From: Bombyx mori
Taxonomy: Eukaryota; Arthropoda; Insecta; Lepidoptera; Bombycidae
Direction of reading: 5' to 3'
Assembly: GCF_030269925.1 (NCBI RefSeq)
Contig: NC_085107.1
Coordinates: forward strand, 3,534,001-3,598,000
DNA: 64,000 nt
Below, piece by piece: positions 43,763 to 56,476 of this stretch. Position 1 is the stretch's first letter, and each line of letters opens with the position of its first letter. The notes beneath the pieces were generated by a model. It was not told the origin of the DNA. It worked only from the letters and a program-made list of their open reading frames with translations, and did no database searches. The position numbers and the translations under genes were made by a program.

Positions 43763-44030
43763 AAAACCCGCAAAATTGTAATTTGCGTAATTACTGGTGG
43801 TAGGACCTCTTGTGAGTCCGCGCAGGTGGGTACCACCACCCTGCCTATTTCTGCCGTGAAGCAGTAATGCGTTTCGGTTTGAAGGGTGGGGCAGCCGTTG
43901 TAACTATACTGAGACCTTAGAACTTATATCTCAAAGTGGGTGGCGGATTTAAGTTGTTGATGTCTATCGGCTTCAGTAACTACTTAACTGTGGGCTGTGA
44001 ACTCGTCCACCCATCTAAGCAATAAATAAA
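43763..44030 (+). mobile_element. Bm1-type SINE, right arm of an inverted pair
   Basis: It runs in sense from aaaacccgcaaaattgtaat through ggtaggacctcttgtgag to catctaagcaataaataaa. A direct repeat, taatcaaaatgaaaacccgc, occurs twice in the spacer at 43712 and 43752. Confidence 0.85.
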
Positions 44031-44128
44031 ATATTCTGATAACGCTGCGGAAATTAAGATGCCAGAATATAGTTATCACCATCATGTTCCTAAACGTCAA
44101 TGCGACATGAAATCGAATTCAGAATCCA

Positions 44129-44170
44129 GATGGGCTGTGAGCTCGTCCATCCATCAAAGCAATAAAAAAA
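44129..44170 (+). mobile_element. Bm1-type SINE, 3' tail only
   Basis: Reads gatgggctgtgagctcgtcc and ends aaagcaataaaaaaaa. Confidence 0.7.
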
Positions 44171-44259
44171 AACTTGATTGAATCGTACTAACAATATCTC
44201 CTACACTATAAATCGTAAAATGTTAAGCGCTCGTCTTCAAGAAAGAGACATTAAACAAA

Positions 44260-44695
44260 TCTATAGGTACTAATTAATATTATAAAGCTGAAGAGTTTGT
44301 TTGTTTGAACGCGCTAATCTCAGGAACTACTGGTCCGATTTGAAAAACTCTTTCAGTGTTAGATAGCCCATTTATCGAGAACGGCTATAGGCTATATAAA
44401 ATCACGCTAATACCAATACAATCGGAGCACCAATCAATAATGTTTTAAAATCGGGGTTATTTTTACTTTTTGAGAGCTTTCGCTGCGTGCGCTGCAGAAA
44501 TGGTTAAAGTTTCGCTAAAACACTGTATGACAGAATTGTTCTCCTTTAAAAGATCTAAAAAAAGTCAAGCAACAGCATATGTCTATATGTTAAGGTTGGC
44601 TCACTATAACGTTTTTTATGCTAACCAAATTTGTTCTAAAATAAAGCATTATTTGTGAACTATTCCACGCAGACGAAGTCACGGGCAAAAGCTAG
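44260..44695 (+). mobile_element. Helitron-like element, third family
   Basis: It starts TCTATAGGTACTAATTAATA after an A and ends GGGCAAAAGCTAG before a T. The internal ataaagctgaagagtttg and ctcaggaactactggtccg are hallmarks of a common moth non-autonomous Helitron. The frame at 44470-44658 inside it is not a recognised protein. Confidence 0.7.
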
Positions 44696-45048
44696 TTAAT
44701 AATATTACAAGTATTGTATTTATGTACAATAACTGTTCGATTAAAATTCGACAATAATCAGGTACTTTTCAAAGTCTAGATTCACTTTACGTATTACAAT
44801 TTTTTTTATTTTTTTGTGGAAAAAAAATATTGTCCCTTTTTTGATAACCTTACTACAGTTCAAGAATAGCTACGAAAAGAAGCGATTAAAATCGATCGAG
44901 AGACAGATGAGACTGTTTCCTGTTTTTATCTTTGCATGTTTATAGATTAAAAGTATATTTCGTAAAGGTGGAACATTTTCGTGAACATGTGTTAGGGTTG
45001 TTCGAATATATTATTCTAGCACGCTGTGTTTCTTTCGCTGTGCATCAG
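44696..45048. other. No feature seen
   Basis: AT-rich spacer. Confidence 0.45.
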
Positions 45049-45057
45049 GCGACGCGA

Positions 45058-45246
45058 GCCCCCTGAGTTTCTCGCCGGATCTTCTCAGTGGGTCGCGTTT
45101 CTGATCCGGTGGTAGATTCTGCGAAGCACTGCTTTTGCTAGGGTCAGTGTTAGCATCACTCCGGTTTGAGCCCCGTGATCTCACCTACTAGTTAAGGTTA
45201 CGCTGAAATAGCCTCTCAAGGCTATCAGCTTAGGTAGGAAAAAAAA
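45058..45246 (+). mobile_element. BMC1-like LINE 3' end with exact 9-bp target duplication
   Basis: The word ggcgacgcg flanks the piece at 45049-45057 and 45247-45255. The insert starts in the left arm of the 3' UTR hairpin and ends ttaggtaggaaaaaaa. It defines the true 3' end of this family. Confidence 0.9.
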
Positions 45247-45394
45247 GGCGACGCGTATCGTCACCATCGAAGTCAGCCAATCCGCTATTTTTCACTAAAC
45301 CTTTTGTCCAGCATAGCTTGTTTAAAATTATCTAAAAAGTGATTCGCACATTGTTGATAGAATCAATAGCTTTGATGTTGTAGTGGGGTTCAGG

Positions 45395-45446
45395 CGGGTA
45401 GTTACCACGATCCTGCCTATTTCTGCCGCGAATCAGTTCCGGTTCG
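45395..45446 (+). mobile_element. Bm1-like fragment, diverged
   Basis: Reads gcgggtagttaccacgatcc and tgcctatttctgccgcgaat, similar to the middle of Bm1 in sense orientation. Confidence 0.5.
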
Positions 45447-45946
45447 AGATGAGGAATCGATTCTCGTCTCATCGAAACATCAATTATATTGTAATTATCT
45501 GCAAGCTTTCTTTGAAGTCGTCTGTAGAAGAGAAAAAAAAATAGAACAGTCATTTAAATCTTGCTCTTATCAACTTCGTTATAGTAGTAAGGGCTCTGAA
45601 GTTTCGTTCCCTGGTATAGCACACTCCAATTCTCTAAGCGAGGGTCGTATATACAGGGTGTGTGCAAATTCGAAACGCCCTAAATTTTCCGCGACCCTCC
45701 AAACAATCGTGAAGTTTAAAATCGCTTTTCTGCACGTGTTTTAATTAAACAAGCGTCTTTGATTCATTTGCTAATTATTACTCTACATATTCTGTGGGCA
45801 GCTATTAGTACAGCTTCGTGTTCGTTTGACGTTCTTAAAAGAGAATCTTCTGGAAGAAGACGTGTATTTCGTTAAAGTTTCGTTTGGTTCTATATATATA
45901 TTTCATTTTTGCACGCGATACCTATAAACTAAATAATAAATAATAA

Positions 45947-46367
45947 TCTATATATTAATACGTGAAGCAAAAACTTTGTATCCCTTTTTACGAAAATTGC
46001 GCGGACGGAGGAGTATGAAATTTTCCACATTTATAGAGAATAAAGAGAAGAAGTGCACAATGCTAATATTTTTTTTAAATAATGCATGAAAGATACATTA
46101 AATCAATAAAGAAAAACTTACACACACTACATACCATGTATTTGACGCACACACGCATGCATACTATTTATTGTCAAACTTTTGTTCTTGACGTCTGTTG
46201 TCAAATTGAGAATAGATTAAATACTATTTGCCTTTGTTAACATTTTTTATAGTGTAGTCTTGGCGTAGACTTTATAGAAGTATAAAATACCTATACAATC
46301 ATAATAGTGTACAAACTTACAATTCCAATTAATTACAGTCGAATTTCGACTACTGCGGGACCTCTAG
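45947..46367 (+). mobile_element. Helitron-like non-autonomous element, copy C
   Basis: Starts TCTATATATTAATACGTGAA after an A, ends ACTGCGGGACCTCTAG before a T, with the 3' palindrome. Closest in structure to copy A. Confidence 0.85.
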
Positions 46368-48786
46368 TTATATATTATTAAACGTTTATAAACCAAAACG
46401 CAGTAATTCGTTCGAGAGCATACCGCGTTTTAAATAGGCCAAGATATTTTCTTACAAACATTTTCGTGAGTGGCCACTCGAGTTCGTTGAGTTTATAATA
46501 ATGTTCAAGTTAAGCATGGCCCAGTCAAAGCCGCATTATGGTGAACCAATATCTTCATAATGAGTTTATGCTAAATTCGAATATACATTAGATTGGAGAA
46601 TTTCGTGAACCTTTCCGAAGGTTTTGTTAATTAGATCGTTTTTTAAACAGAAATCAAAATTTCAATCATTCGAAGTTTTGGTCTCATCTCTGAAGATATG
46701 TTAGTGCGATAACGTGATGTGCGTGTGTATTCCAGTAGCCACAGGTGGTAAGGAGCTCGTTTGCCGATAGTATTAATAAAACAAAATCCATGCTGTTCTG
46801 TAGTCCATAGCAGTCTATTTGTAGGTCATCCATTAAGCGGATCATGTTCGAAAAAAAAGGATGCAAAGGTTTAAATTCAATAAGTACATCGAAATTTGAA
46901 ATGTTCGTTTCTTTTCAAATTTTCATTTAATTCTGTTTTCATTATACATATTTCGAAATTTCTAGAAAATCGTTCTATCCTATAGTGTACACAATTTGAC
47001 AAATTCAATGATATCATAAACGTCACTGTCAAATTTGACAGAGAGCATTTCAGTGACGTAAATGGATGGCAAGCGATAACATTGAAAATTTTATTGATAC
47101 GCCTTTCGTACAGCAACAGTGTTCTAGGTTAAGTGAATGTATCATAACACGCTATTAGATACTCGCGACTGCTTAGGCAGCTAAATTGCGTTAATAAAAC
47201 TCGGATTCCTCATATCCGAACAAACTAAAATGATACATTAAAAAGCCTTTAAAATCATAGGAAGTCAATAAAACAATAAACGGCCAACTACGAATTCTAA
47301 AACGTTGTTAGTTCAGTAAACACACAGTTAAAACGCGGACCGCGATCCGGAAATGAGCGCTCGTAAAAAATTATCAAACTCTTTAACCGTATTGAGTTGT
47401 GTTTGTATGTTTTGTATTTCAACTACGACGTAGTTGGCGGTGCGCGAACCGAGGCTATAATAAATCGTATCGGACCGCGGGATTTGGATGCGAATTGATT
47501 CCGAAATAAACTGGGATGTCACTTCGTCCGTCATGTGTTTGGAAGAACGCCCCGAGTCAGAAGAACAATGCGCTGGCGGGACCAATGGGCTTCGGATACC
47601 CTCAACACATCACATTATCGACGCAACGACAAGAAACAGAGTGACCTCGTCTCAAATATCGGAAAATCAGAACGGTTTTTTTTTTTATTTAATTTATAAA
47701 TGGTGATTATTTTTTTGAGCGATTTTTTGGCTACGATAAACTAAATTGGGACTATTGGGTTGATTTTTTTCGTTCTATAAATAGTACATCGCTCATGAAT
47801 GTACGTACGAAGCGTACTGCGTGTTAGCGAAGTAGTTTCAGCAACTACGGCAACAGTTTCCTCCCGGGAAGTGTTGAGCTATGAAAAAAAATTAGTTTTA
47901 ACTCTTGAGACTTAGATTTTAATAGATCATAAACAACGAGTTCTAAATTAAAAAAAAATATTAAAAATAAAGACAAAGACATTAACTACTCTTCAATAAG
48001 CTTTTACACGCGGTCAGTGCGACCGAAACCTTATCAACTACAATTTTATAGCCAAAACTTTATGACTATAAATCCTGATTGTGTGCGGAGAGCCTTATCA
48101 AAACAGCCTAACGTGCACCGATTTATGGTTTGTGAACTATAAAATTCATTTTAGTCATTAAAATTTTTCAAACGCTATAAATGTATTTAATTTTTTTTTT
48201 CTTTTATTTAGAGTTTTAAGTTTTCATATTCTGTACGATTAAGTAGGTAACACCCGAGAAGCATGTGATCATGCCCTTACCATCTTTATATCCATGGGAG
48301 ATGCTCCAATCAGTTGTACAGAAGATATATAAGGATCACTATTAAAATAGCCAACAAATATTTATATTACAAAGGCGGTTAATCCCCCCCCCCCTCCCCC
48401 ATCCCTTAAAAGCGAAATGTAATGCAGCTTCGCTGCAGAATCTTGATACGTATGCTTGTGGGCTTATAATATTCCCTAGCATCATCTAATATAAACTAGC
48501 TACTACATTGCAATTAGTTATACACTACCCCGCTTATTCCCGTAGCGAAAATACTTTGTGTTAAATTTTACGTCAATTTTAAATAGTATTTAAATGTGAC
48601 TACGGACACGAAATGCAATTTTCAATTGTTTTGAGTGTAATTACAATTTCGAAATCACTTCGCATAAAGTGGCCAAGCATATTGTAATGTTAAGGTTCAG
48701 GTAGCTACCAAACCCTAAAATAGGAAGTAAGTTTATTGCAGAATTAGCTTAGCATTGTTGAACAACATCATTAAAAGAGAGATCAA
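46368..48786. other. No clear gene; less AT-rich patch at 47330-47690
   Basis: Around 47330-47690 both strands are open: minus 47328-47585 (…TANYVVVEIQNIQTQLNTVK) and plus 47488-47706 (MRIDSEINWDVTSSVMCLEE). The patch matches no repeat here and could be an exon of an unknown host gene, but I cannot tell which strand. A C-rich run lies at 48379-48398. Confidence 0.3.
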
Positions 48787-49169
48787 TCTATATATTAATA
48801 CGTGAAGCAAAAACTTTGTACCCCTTTTTACGAAAATTGCGCGGACGGATGAGTATGAAACTTCCCACACTTATAGAGAATATAGAGAAGGAGTGCAGAA
48901 TGTTAAAATTGTTATTAATTATGCATTAATAATACATTAAATAAATGAATAAATCATTACGCACACTACCATGTATTTGACACACTCACGCATATACTCT
49001 TTGTTTATTGTCAAACTCTAGTCTGTGGTCAAATTGAGAATAAATTAATATTGTTTGTCTTTAATATTATTTGTCTACAGTGTAGTTAGTCTTGGCGAAA
49101 TCTGTGATTATAGAAGTTTAATAGTCTTTGACAATAGAGCCATAATAATGTACAAACTTAAAATTTCAG
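48787..49169 (+). mobile_element. Helitron-like non-autonomous element, copy D (3' end lost)
   Basis: Starts TCTATATATTAATACGTGAA after an A but breaks off after tacaaacttaaaatttcag. The palindrome and CTAG end are missing. Confidence 0.8.
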
Positions 49170-50230
49170 TTTGAATAATTAGGAAAAAGGTTTCTAGTTC
49201 GAGCTGGCTTAAACAAGAACGGTACAAAAAAGGCCTTAAAATTAAACAAACAATGAGCACAGGCATTTTCATCCAAACAATTCTGTTTACTAACGAAAAA
49301 ATTCGTACAAACAAAATTTTTAACGGCCGAATTTTACCGAGCGCTTTTTCCTAAAAGCTGATACCGCAGAAGTTAGGCAACGAAAATTAAAGTATCTCCC
49401 GTAATCCCGTTTCAAATAAAATAGGTAAAATATCTTTAAAATTTAAAAGTGATTTATATGTTTTAAACTCTAATCTGTTTAATGGTTAACATTGATTTAA
49501 AATACAAAAAAAAAATGTGAGCCGTCACGGGACGCCTGGCAGATGTGAAACATCGACATTATTTGGTAAAAGTAATATGCAGAGAAGAACAGATTGTGAT
49601 AGGAACTAAATATGTCATAATGATAAAATAAAATATTACGAAAAAATAATTTGTTTTCAAGTAAAACACAGGTTATGTGTACTGTAAGCAACACTGTATA
49701 TACTACGGAGTATACTCTATAGGTATCCGAGCTCGGTATAGCGACAGAGATGGCTTAACGCCGGATCGAGTGGGAGAGAATCGCACAATCGATTGCGCAT
49801 GACGACGCGTCGCCACGGCATGCGTCGCCATGCCAGAAATCGGTTTTACGTGCGTCTATAGATGTTTCACATAAAAAAAACGATATGATTTATCAATCGA
49901 AATAATTCAAGTTTTTTGTAGTTTATTGGTGGTTCATTTACGTTTTGATTTGAAATTGAACACTTGACTCAGAATCTAAACTTTACGGTTCGCTTTCCAA
50001 TTGCCAATTTTTATTTTAATTAAAGCCTTTTTGTTATTTGTTTGTGTGGATACACAAAAGAAAAATCCGATTTCATAAGACTTCCTCCTACCAGTAGGTA
50101 CTTCATAATTGTAATCACAATTTAAACAAAACAACATAATATTAACAAAGTCGTTCACAAGCTTCCGTAACAATACATAAGTCGTGAAGTACAAAAGTCG
50201 TAAGATTGAAGTCTAAAACAGACGAAAGAA
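49170..50230. other. No feature seen
   Basis: AT-rich. A GC-richer patch around 49740-49840 (gacgacgcgtcgccacggc) has no frame of note. Confidence 0.45.
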
Positions 50231-50719
50231 TTTTTTTTTTTTTTATTGCTTAGATGCGTGGACGAGCTCACAGCCCACCTGGTGTTAAGTGGTTACTGGA
50301 GCCCATAGACATCCACAACGTAAATGCGCCACCCACCTTGAGATACAAGTTCTAAGGTCTCAAGTATAGTTACAACAGCTGTTACAACAATTATAGTTAA
50401 CATTAATAGTTACAACAAAGTATAGTTACAACCCTTCAAACCGAAACGCATTACTGCTTCACGGCAGAAATAGGCAGGGTGGTGGTACCCACCCGCGCGG
50501 ACTCACAAGGGGTCCTGCCACCAGTAATTACGCAAATTATAATTTTGCGGGTTTCATTTTTATTACACGATGTTATTCCTTCACCGTGGAAGTCAATCGT
50601 GAACATTTGTTGAGTACGTATTTCCTTAGAAAAATTGGTTCCCGCCTGCGGGATTTGAACACCGGTGCAGCGCTTCAATACGAATGCACCGGACGTCCTA
50701 TCCGTTAGGCCACGACGAC
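50231..50719 (-). mobile_element. Bm1-type SINE, full length
   Basis: It runs from the T run (A tail) at 50231 to the tRNA-derived head ending cgttaggccacgacgac. On the minus strand the A box lies in tggcctaacggataggacg and the B box in GTGTTCAAATCCC. An internal duplication of the gttacaac segment lies at about 50370-50430. Confidence 0.9.
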
Positions 50720-50917
50720 TACTAGATTCGATTTCATTTGAATCGAAAGGTTAATAAACATACCTACTCGATTAAATTCTTTATCGTATAGGTCGTGTGC
50801 TCTGATACTGTCTTGGGCTAAGCTTCTGGATTGAGGTCTATCCGATGATCAGGGACTAGGAGACGCCTTACCTCTCACTGGTGCAAGTTGCTCTCAATCA
50901 ATCATTATTCTTTGAAG

Positions 50918-51079
50918 TTTGAAGGGGGGGGGGGGGGCAGCAGTTGTAACTGTACTGAGATCTTAGAACTTATATCTCAAGGTGGGTGGCGCATTTACTT
51001 TGTAGATGTCTATGGGCTCCAGTCACCACTTGACACCAGGTGGACTATGAGTTCGACAAACATCTAAGCAATAAAAAAA
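50918..51079 (+). mobile_element. Bm1-type SINE, 3' part with G run
   Basis: Sense copy from gtttgaag through a run of 14 G (50924-50937), gtgggtggcgcatttac and catctaagcaataaaaaaaa. It forms an inverted pair with the copy at 50231. Confidence 0.85.
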
Positions 51080-53815
51080 ATTCTCTTAAGAAATCATAAT
51101 TTTCGGTTTGAACGGCGTCATACCCATATTCATACAGCAGATCTGCTGGCTATCAAAGAACTTATGGGGAAGGATATTCCTTAGGGAATTGTCCTATTCG
51201 GAATTTAATTAATTGAGTCCTCAATTCAGGCAGTAACTGGTGCTCTAATCTAAACCAGCACCAACCAACTAAAACCAGTAACGACTAACTGGTTTCGCTA
51301 CCTCTTGTGGATCTGGATGTGGGGAGGTATTGCTATAAATGGCTATTTACGGCGTGAAGAAGAGGACATCCCTCACTTGTTGAGGATGGATCCACAATCA
51401 TTTAACCAGTAAGGAGCACCGCCATCCAATTCACAAATCGAACCATTATCACCCAACATCATCATCTCACCATATCATCATTTCATCAATAAATAATCGC
51501 CTCAACCACATCCACTTCATCGCCATTTAGTAATAGCCATGCAAGCATAATCATCACCCCTGCCTCGTCAGGCAGGGAGTCCAAGCCTGGACAGAGGGGA
51601 TTTCCTCGAGGCCCGATCCGTGCCCCCATAAGGGGACACGAAGACCCAACGATACCCGTATCGAGCAACTGACCGTTTGGTATATCGTAGTGATGTACAT
51701 ATCACAGCGACTACTGACCTATTGACCATCGAGCTAGTACGCGGATACCGGATTCTATATCTGGCGCATGTTTTGACTTTGAATCTAGGTTTAGAAGTTC
51801 AAAATTCCAAGTAAGTTGAATTCCGCTACCAAGCCATACCAAGCCAATTCAATGCAAATACAACGGAACGTGGAGATTCAAAAACGCAAGGAATCTTTTT
51901 TATCCCTGAGTGTGAAATTGCTTTTTATTTTCGTTGGTTATGGACCGTCGAGATTATCCAACCCTCAGAGTATGGGCGAACAGATAGTAAAGACGCTGAC
52001 TGACTTAGATATTCACAGGATTTGGTTGTGTTGGTTCGTCGAAAGAGAAGCAAACTGCTGATTGTGGTGATTGTAAATCAGATATGGCGTAGCAAATCTA
52101 GCTGCTCTCGGCACAGTCATAGGCTCTGATCTGTCACTCAATCCTGTCATTCGATCGGTTAGGACCGGTTTGCATTTTGCAATGTGTTTTCCTCGCGGGC
52201 GGAAAGGGACCGAGAGTAGAATACATATATCGGTCCCGCCCCCCCTGAACCAAAGCAACTCGAATGAACACCGTAGGTCGCTAGAGATTTAATCAAGCTA
52301 ACAGACCTCACTGCACACTATGACTTTGGCCCTTTCTTTCCCCATATAGTGTGGATTTACTTTTCACATGCATGCCAAACATAGGTAGGTATACGACCCA
52401 CATATGCATGCATTCAAAACAAACATATACGATAAAGTCGAACCTGTATGTCAGAAATGCCAAGGCACTTTCTATTTTTGGGAAGATAATCCTCTCCTCA
52501 AGCCTCAGTTGAATCATATCACGCTCATGAAACAAAGACGAAGGATGCTTATTACAAAACCAGATGAATTTTCGATTGTGAATGTACGCAACAGGGAGCC
52601 GGGATTAATCCATACCCACTTGAAGTTTCAGTCATGCCTTTGAAACCATGTCGGTCGTGATCTCAACTCAACATCTACATCTCTTGATACAATATGTTCA
52701 TGTTATTACTTAAACGAGGAATGGTGACAAAAATAAGCCAAACAAGTATGAAATCTAAGGAAATACGAACAGTAATAGAAATAAGAATATCTTTGTTCTT
52801 AATAATAAATGTATGTGTAATTTTAGCTTTATTGTTATTTGTTTTCTGAAAGGCAATTGTTTTTCTTCTCATAACACCTCGGGAAAGTGATCTGACGATA
52901 ATATTTGTTTGCTTATTTTATCGAAAACATACATTTCGTATAATCTTTTTTGATAGACGTATTACGCAAATAACATTTCGGACATTGTTCACTTCTATGT
53001 ATTTGTTGTTCAATATATTATTAGAGGCATAATATTAGGTGTGAATTCTAATAACTGTTCTTTGCGTTCAATTTAAATTAAGATTGTTTCCTTAATGAGT
53101 TTCTTAAAAAAAATTAGTATAGGGGTTTACTTTACTGCATATTTTTAAAACACTTCAAAGTTGAATTAAGTAGAACTAATGGGCAGTTTTCGAATCATAT
53201 ACTGTAGAAAGCCTTTATGCTCGTCAGAGATAATCACGACTCAAAGAGATATACGAGGCTGCAGGATATTTTGTAATAGTAAGCTCTATGCAAGAGGCCT
53301 ATGTAATGAGATAATGGAAATACTATAGCAGAAATAGGTAGGAATATGTTGTCCACTCATGCAATCTGATCGTTGAATGCCGGTGGCGGGCACACAATAC
53401 GGATGGAGAACTAGGACTCCGCAAAATACTTAAATCGCCTTATACAATACCCACAAAAATGGGGATGCCATAATTCTGGACTGACACCACTCGGTCAGGT
53501 GTTATACATTAACTCAACAACTGATTAGCCATCACAAAATCACACTGGTAATTTTGTTCATAGGTTTGTAATTTGTGTTATGTTCTACAGACAACATTGA
53601 TATTATATTTTATAATAATACGTAATTACTGAGCTCTAATTTTATATGGCTTAGGTTACAGTAGGCGTGTCTAATGTGTTCAACAGTGTGAGACTTGCGT
53701 GTTAGAAACGATCATGCATCATACACAACGCGGTTACCCAATGACATGATGACGTACTAAGATAACCTCTATCTTTCTAGCTTTTTATCCCACATGGTGG
53801 TGGGGCTAGCTTTTC
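51080..53815. other. No clear gene; possible old repeat pieces
   Basis: GC-richer patches at 51540-51670 (caggcagggagtccaagcc) and 52080-52260 (ctctgatctgtcactcaatc) look like pieces of dispersed elements, but each occurs once here. A frame at 52404-52643 (…VCQKCQGTFYFWEDNPLLKP) has one Cys pair and no recognised family. Confidence 0.3.
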
Positions 53816-54001
53816 TTACTTTACTCCTCCAATTTGCTCTTCGACATCCTCGTTAGCAACATTGTATTCCCTTTTGTCCTTCAGCACTACATTTTTCCAC
53901 CTTATTTTGGGTCTACCTCTAGGTCTCCGACCTGGGAGGTCGAGCAGTAGTGCCAAATTCCCGACGTAGTCAGGTGGATTCCTTTTTACGTGACATACCA
54001 A
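53816..54001 (-). pseudogene. LINE reverse-transcriptase C-terminal relic
   Basis: The minus-strand frame includes LLLDLPGRRPRGRPKIRWKN, VVLKDKREYNV and EDVEEQIGG. The GRRPRGRPKxRWxD pattern is a standard LINE C terminus (RTE-like or relative). Short, with no catalytic part and no clear tail. Confidence 0.65.
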
Positions 54002-54365
54002 GACAGCCGTAATTTATTAATTGCGGGTTTCACACCGTATGATGCTTATTGCTTTCCTTTACCACTTAACACCAGATACACGGCGAGGTTGTTCACAATC
54101 AAAATACACCCAAAAATGGTGTTACAAAGGCGGCTTTGTCAAACACTGCTAAATCATTAGATGTGAAATTAGAACGATGTAGTACCCTAGTAAATAAGAA
54201 TTATTTTTATATAAAAGAAGTAACTTTTTCATCCAGTTTTGTACACAGCGCTAGTCATAATGCGGAGGGTTTCACTAATTTCTAACAAGATAAGATAGTT
54301 ATTAAGGAAGATTTTGATTGTAGCTGTATTAGAAGCAACATTAACGGTTCCGCTTTTAATAAATT

Positions 54366-54535
54366 CTGCAAAAATAGACAGACGAACGTAAGGCCCACCT
54401 GATGGTTATTAGTTACCGTCGTTCATGGATGTTAGGAATTCCAGGGGTAGAGCCTAACCACTGCCTACCGCTAAGTATCCTCCACAAGCCATGTTCCAAT
54501 AAAAGGACATGTCATAGCGGTCGAAAAGCAACGTG
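54366..54535 (-). mobile_element. LINE 3' end (WNELP family), decayed
   Basis: Reads aaggcccacctgatggttat, attccaggggtagagcc and ggacatgtcatagcgg. Diverged copy without tail. Confidence 0.7.
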
Positions 54536-56082
54536 AATATTTTATCTGAATAATATGAACATCTATTTTTCTTGAGAGTCATACTTCAGCTTTAATCGTA
54601 GTTTGAAGAGATTGTTCAACACCATCGGCTGACTTCAGTTTGGTTTTGACTCTTCGGCTTCTTTGGTTACTACGTCTAGGTTCTTTTTCTCGGAGTTCAC
54701 TTTGATCCTGTTGGGGCAACTGTATGTTGAATTCGGTGTTTAGATATACTTGTTCGTTGTTCGCATGTTTCTGGCACCCCTGATAAAGTAGCGGTTCGAA
54801 GCTTGAGATTCGAAGAAGTTACTATCGGATTTGACCTTTTAGTGTTTGCCTTTTCCGAGGACTAAGATGATTCAACAACTGATTCAACAAGATGATGAAC
54901 AATTTAAATAAACAATTGAAAGTCTAATTTGATAAAGTCCTTGAACGTATTCTGGATCTGCTGCAATATATGTGAATATGGGCGACGGTGACGACTGAAC
55001 TTGATTAGGGCCGGAAATATGTCGGCCATCGATTGCATTCAAAAAGTCTTGAAGTGTCATTGGTCCATGATAATTTAAAAATTCGATTCCATTAAACTGT
55101 CAACAAAATAGAATAACAGCCCTATTTTAATATTGTATTGGAAATTCATTTTAACATAGAAGAACATTGGGAAGTTTCAGAAGTTTCAAAAGACAAATTA
55201 AAAGAGTTCAATATTAAGAGTTTCTTTTTGTTTTTTTGTTTTTTTTTGTGAACTTGTTCGTTTGTGCTTTGTGTAACTTGCGTTGTTAGTTAAGTTTTTT
55301 TCAAGATACGAACGAATGAAAAAGCTGTGTTTGCTCCCTCCCGAGCTTTTCATTTCGCTGATAAATTTTCAAGTTCCTTAACCTTTTTTTTTGTTGTATT
55401 TGTGTTTCGTTTCCCAATTAAAAAACGTGTTTTGTATAAATAATATAAAGCGGATTTTGTTAGTTTATTAAACTATTATTTATTTTTCATTTTTTAGTAA
55501 AATTTCAAACTTTTTTTAATTTTTTTTTTAATATTTTATTGTCATCGGTACTTAATGAGTAAAAATGGGGTCAAAATCATGTTCAAAGATTCCGTTACAA
55601 ACATACATACGTCTGAAGCTAATAAAAGCGTATTAAAACACAGCTAGCTGCGTTGATTTTTGTTAGTGAACACGATTGAAACTACAATATTCGTATGCAC
55701 TAGTGACTGGATAGTACAATGTATGTTCTACCATTAAAGCTATTTAAAAAAAAAAACTGCTTAATTAATAGTGGTAGGGAGCATTCAGAGTCCGAACGAG
55801 AACGTACACCATTCTGATTAATTCTGCTGCCAAGCTGCCATGGATCTGCGTTTGTAGGGCATTATAGCTATAAATAGATAGATTACTCTTTATTGACAAC
55901 CAAGAAAATGACAATTCGAATATGGCGGTTCTATCTTTTAATACAATAGAACGACTATCTATCTAGTGCAATATAAAAGTAAGTTTTTTTTTGTTACACA
56001 GTAAAACCTCCTTATTCGCAAAGTATATGTTCCGTAAATATGCCGCGAATACAGAAACCGTGAATGTGGTAAAGCGCGTTTC
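54536..56082. other. No feature seen
   Basis: AT-rich with T runs at 55231-55250, 55386-55394 and 55510-55530. No gene recognised. Confidence 0.45.
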
Positions 56083-56476
56083 ACCTGGTGTTAAGTGGTT
56101 ACTGGAGCTCATAGACATCCACAACGTAAATGCGCCACCCACCTTGAGATACAAGTTCTAAGGTCTCAGTATAGTTACAACGGCTGCCCCACCTTTCAAA
56201 CCGAAACGCATTACTGCTTCACGGCAGAAATAGGCAGGGCGGTGGTACCCACCCGCGCGGACTCACAAGAGGTCCTACCATCAGTAATTACGCAAATTAT
56301 AATTTTGCAGGTTTCATTTTTATTACACGATGTTATTCCTTCACCGTGGAAGTCAATCGTGAACATTTGCCGAGTACGTATTTCGTTAGAAAAATTGGTA
56401 CCCGCCTGAGATTCGAACACCGGTGCATCGCTCAACACGAATGCATCGGACGTCTTATCCGTTAGGCCACGACGAC
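56083..56476 (-). mobile_element. Bm1-type SINE with tRNA head, 3' tail lost
   Basis: It runs from acctggtgttaagtgg to the head cgttaggccacgacgac. The 3' terminal 45 bp are missing. The B box on the minus strand is GTGTTCGAATCTC. Confidence 0.85.

Noticed and set aside
48379..48398. C-rich run as a telomere-like or i-motif signal
   Set aside because: A single short low-complexity run with no TTAGG telomere repeats nearby.
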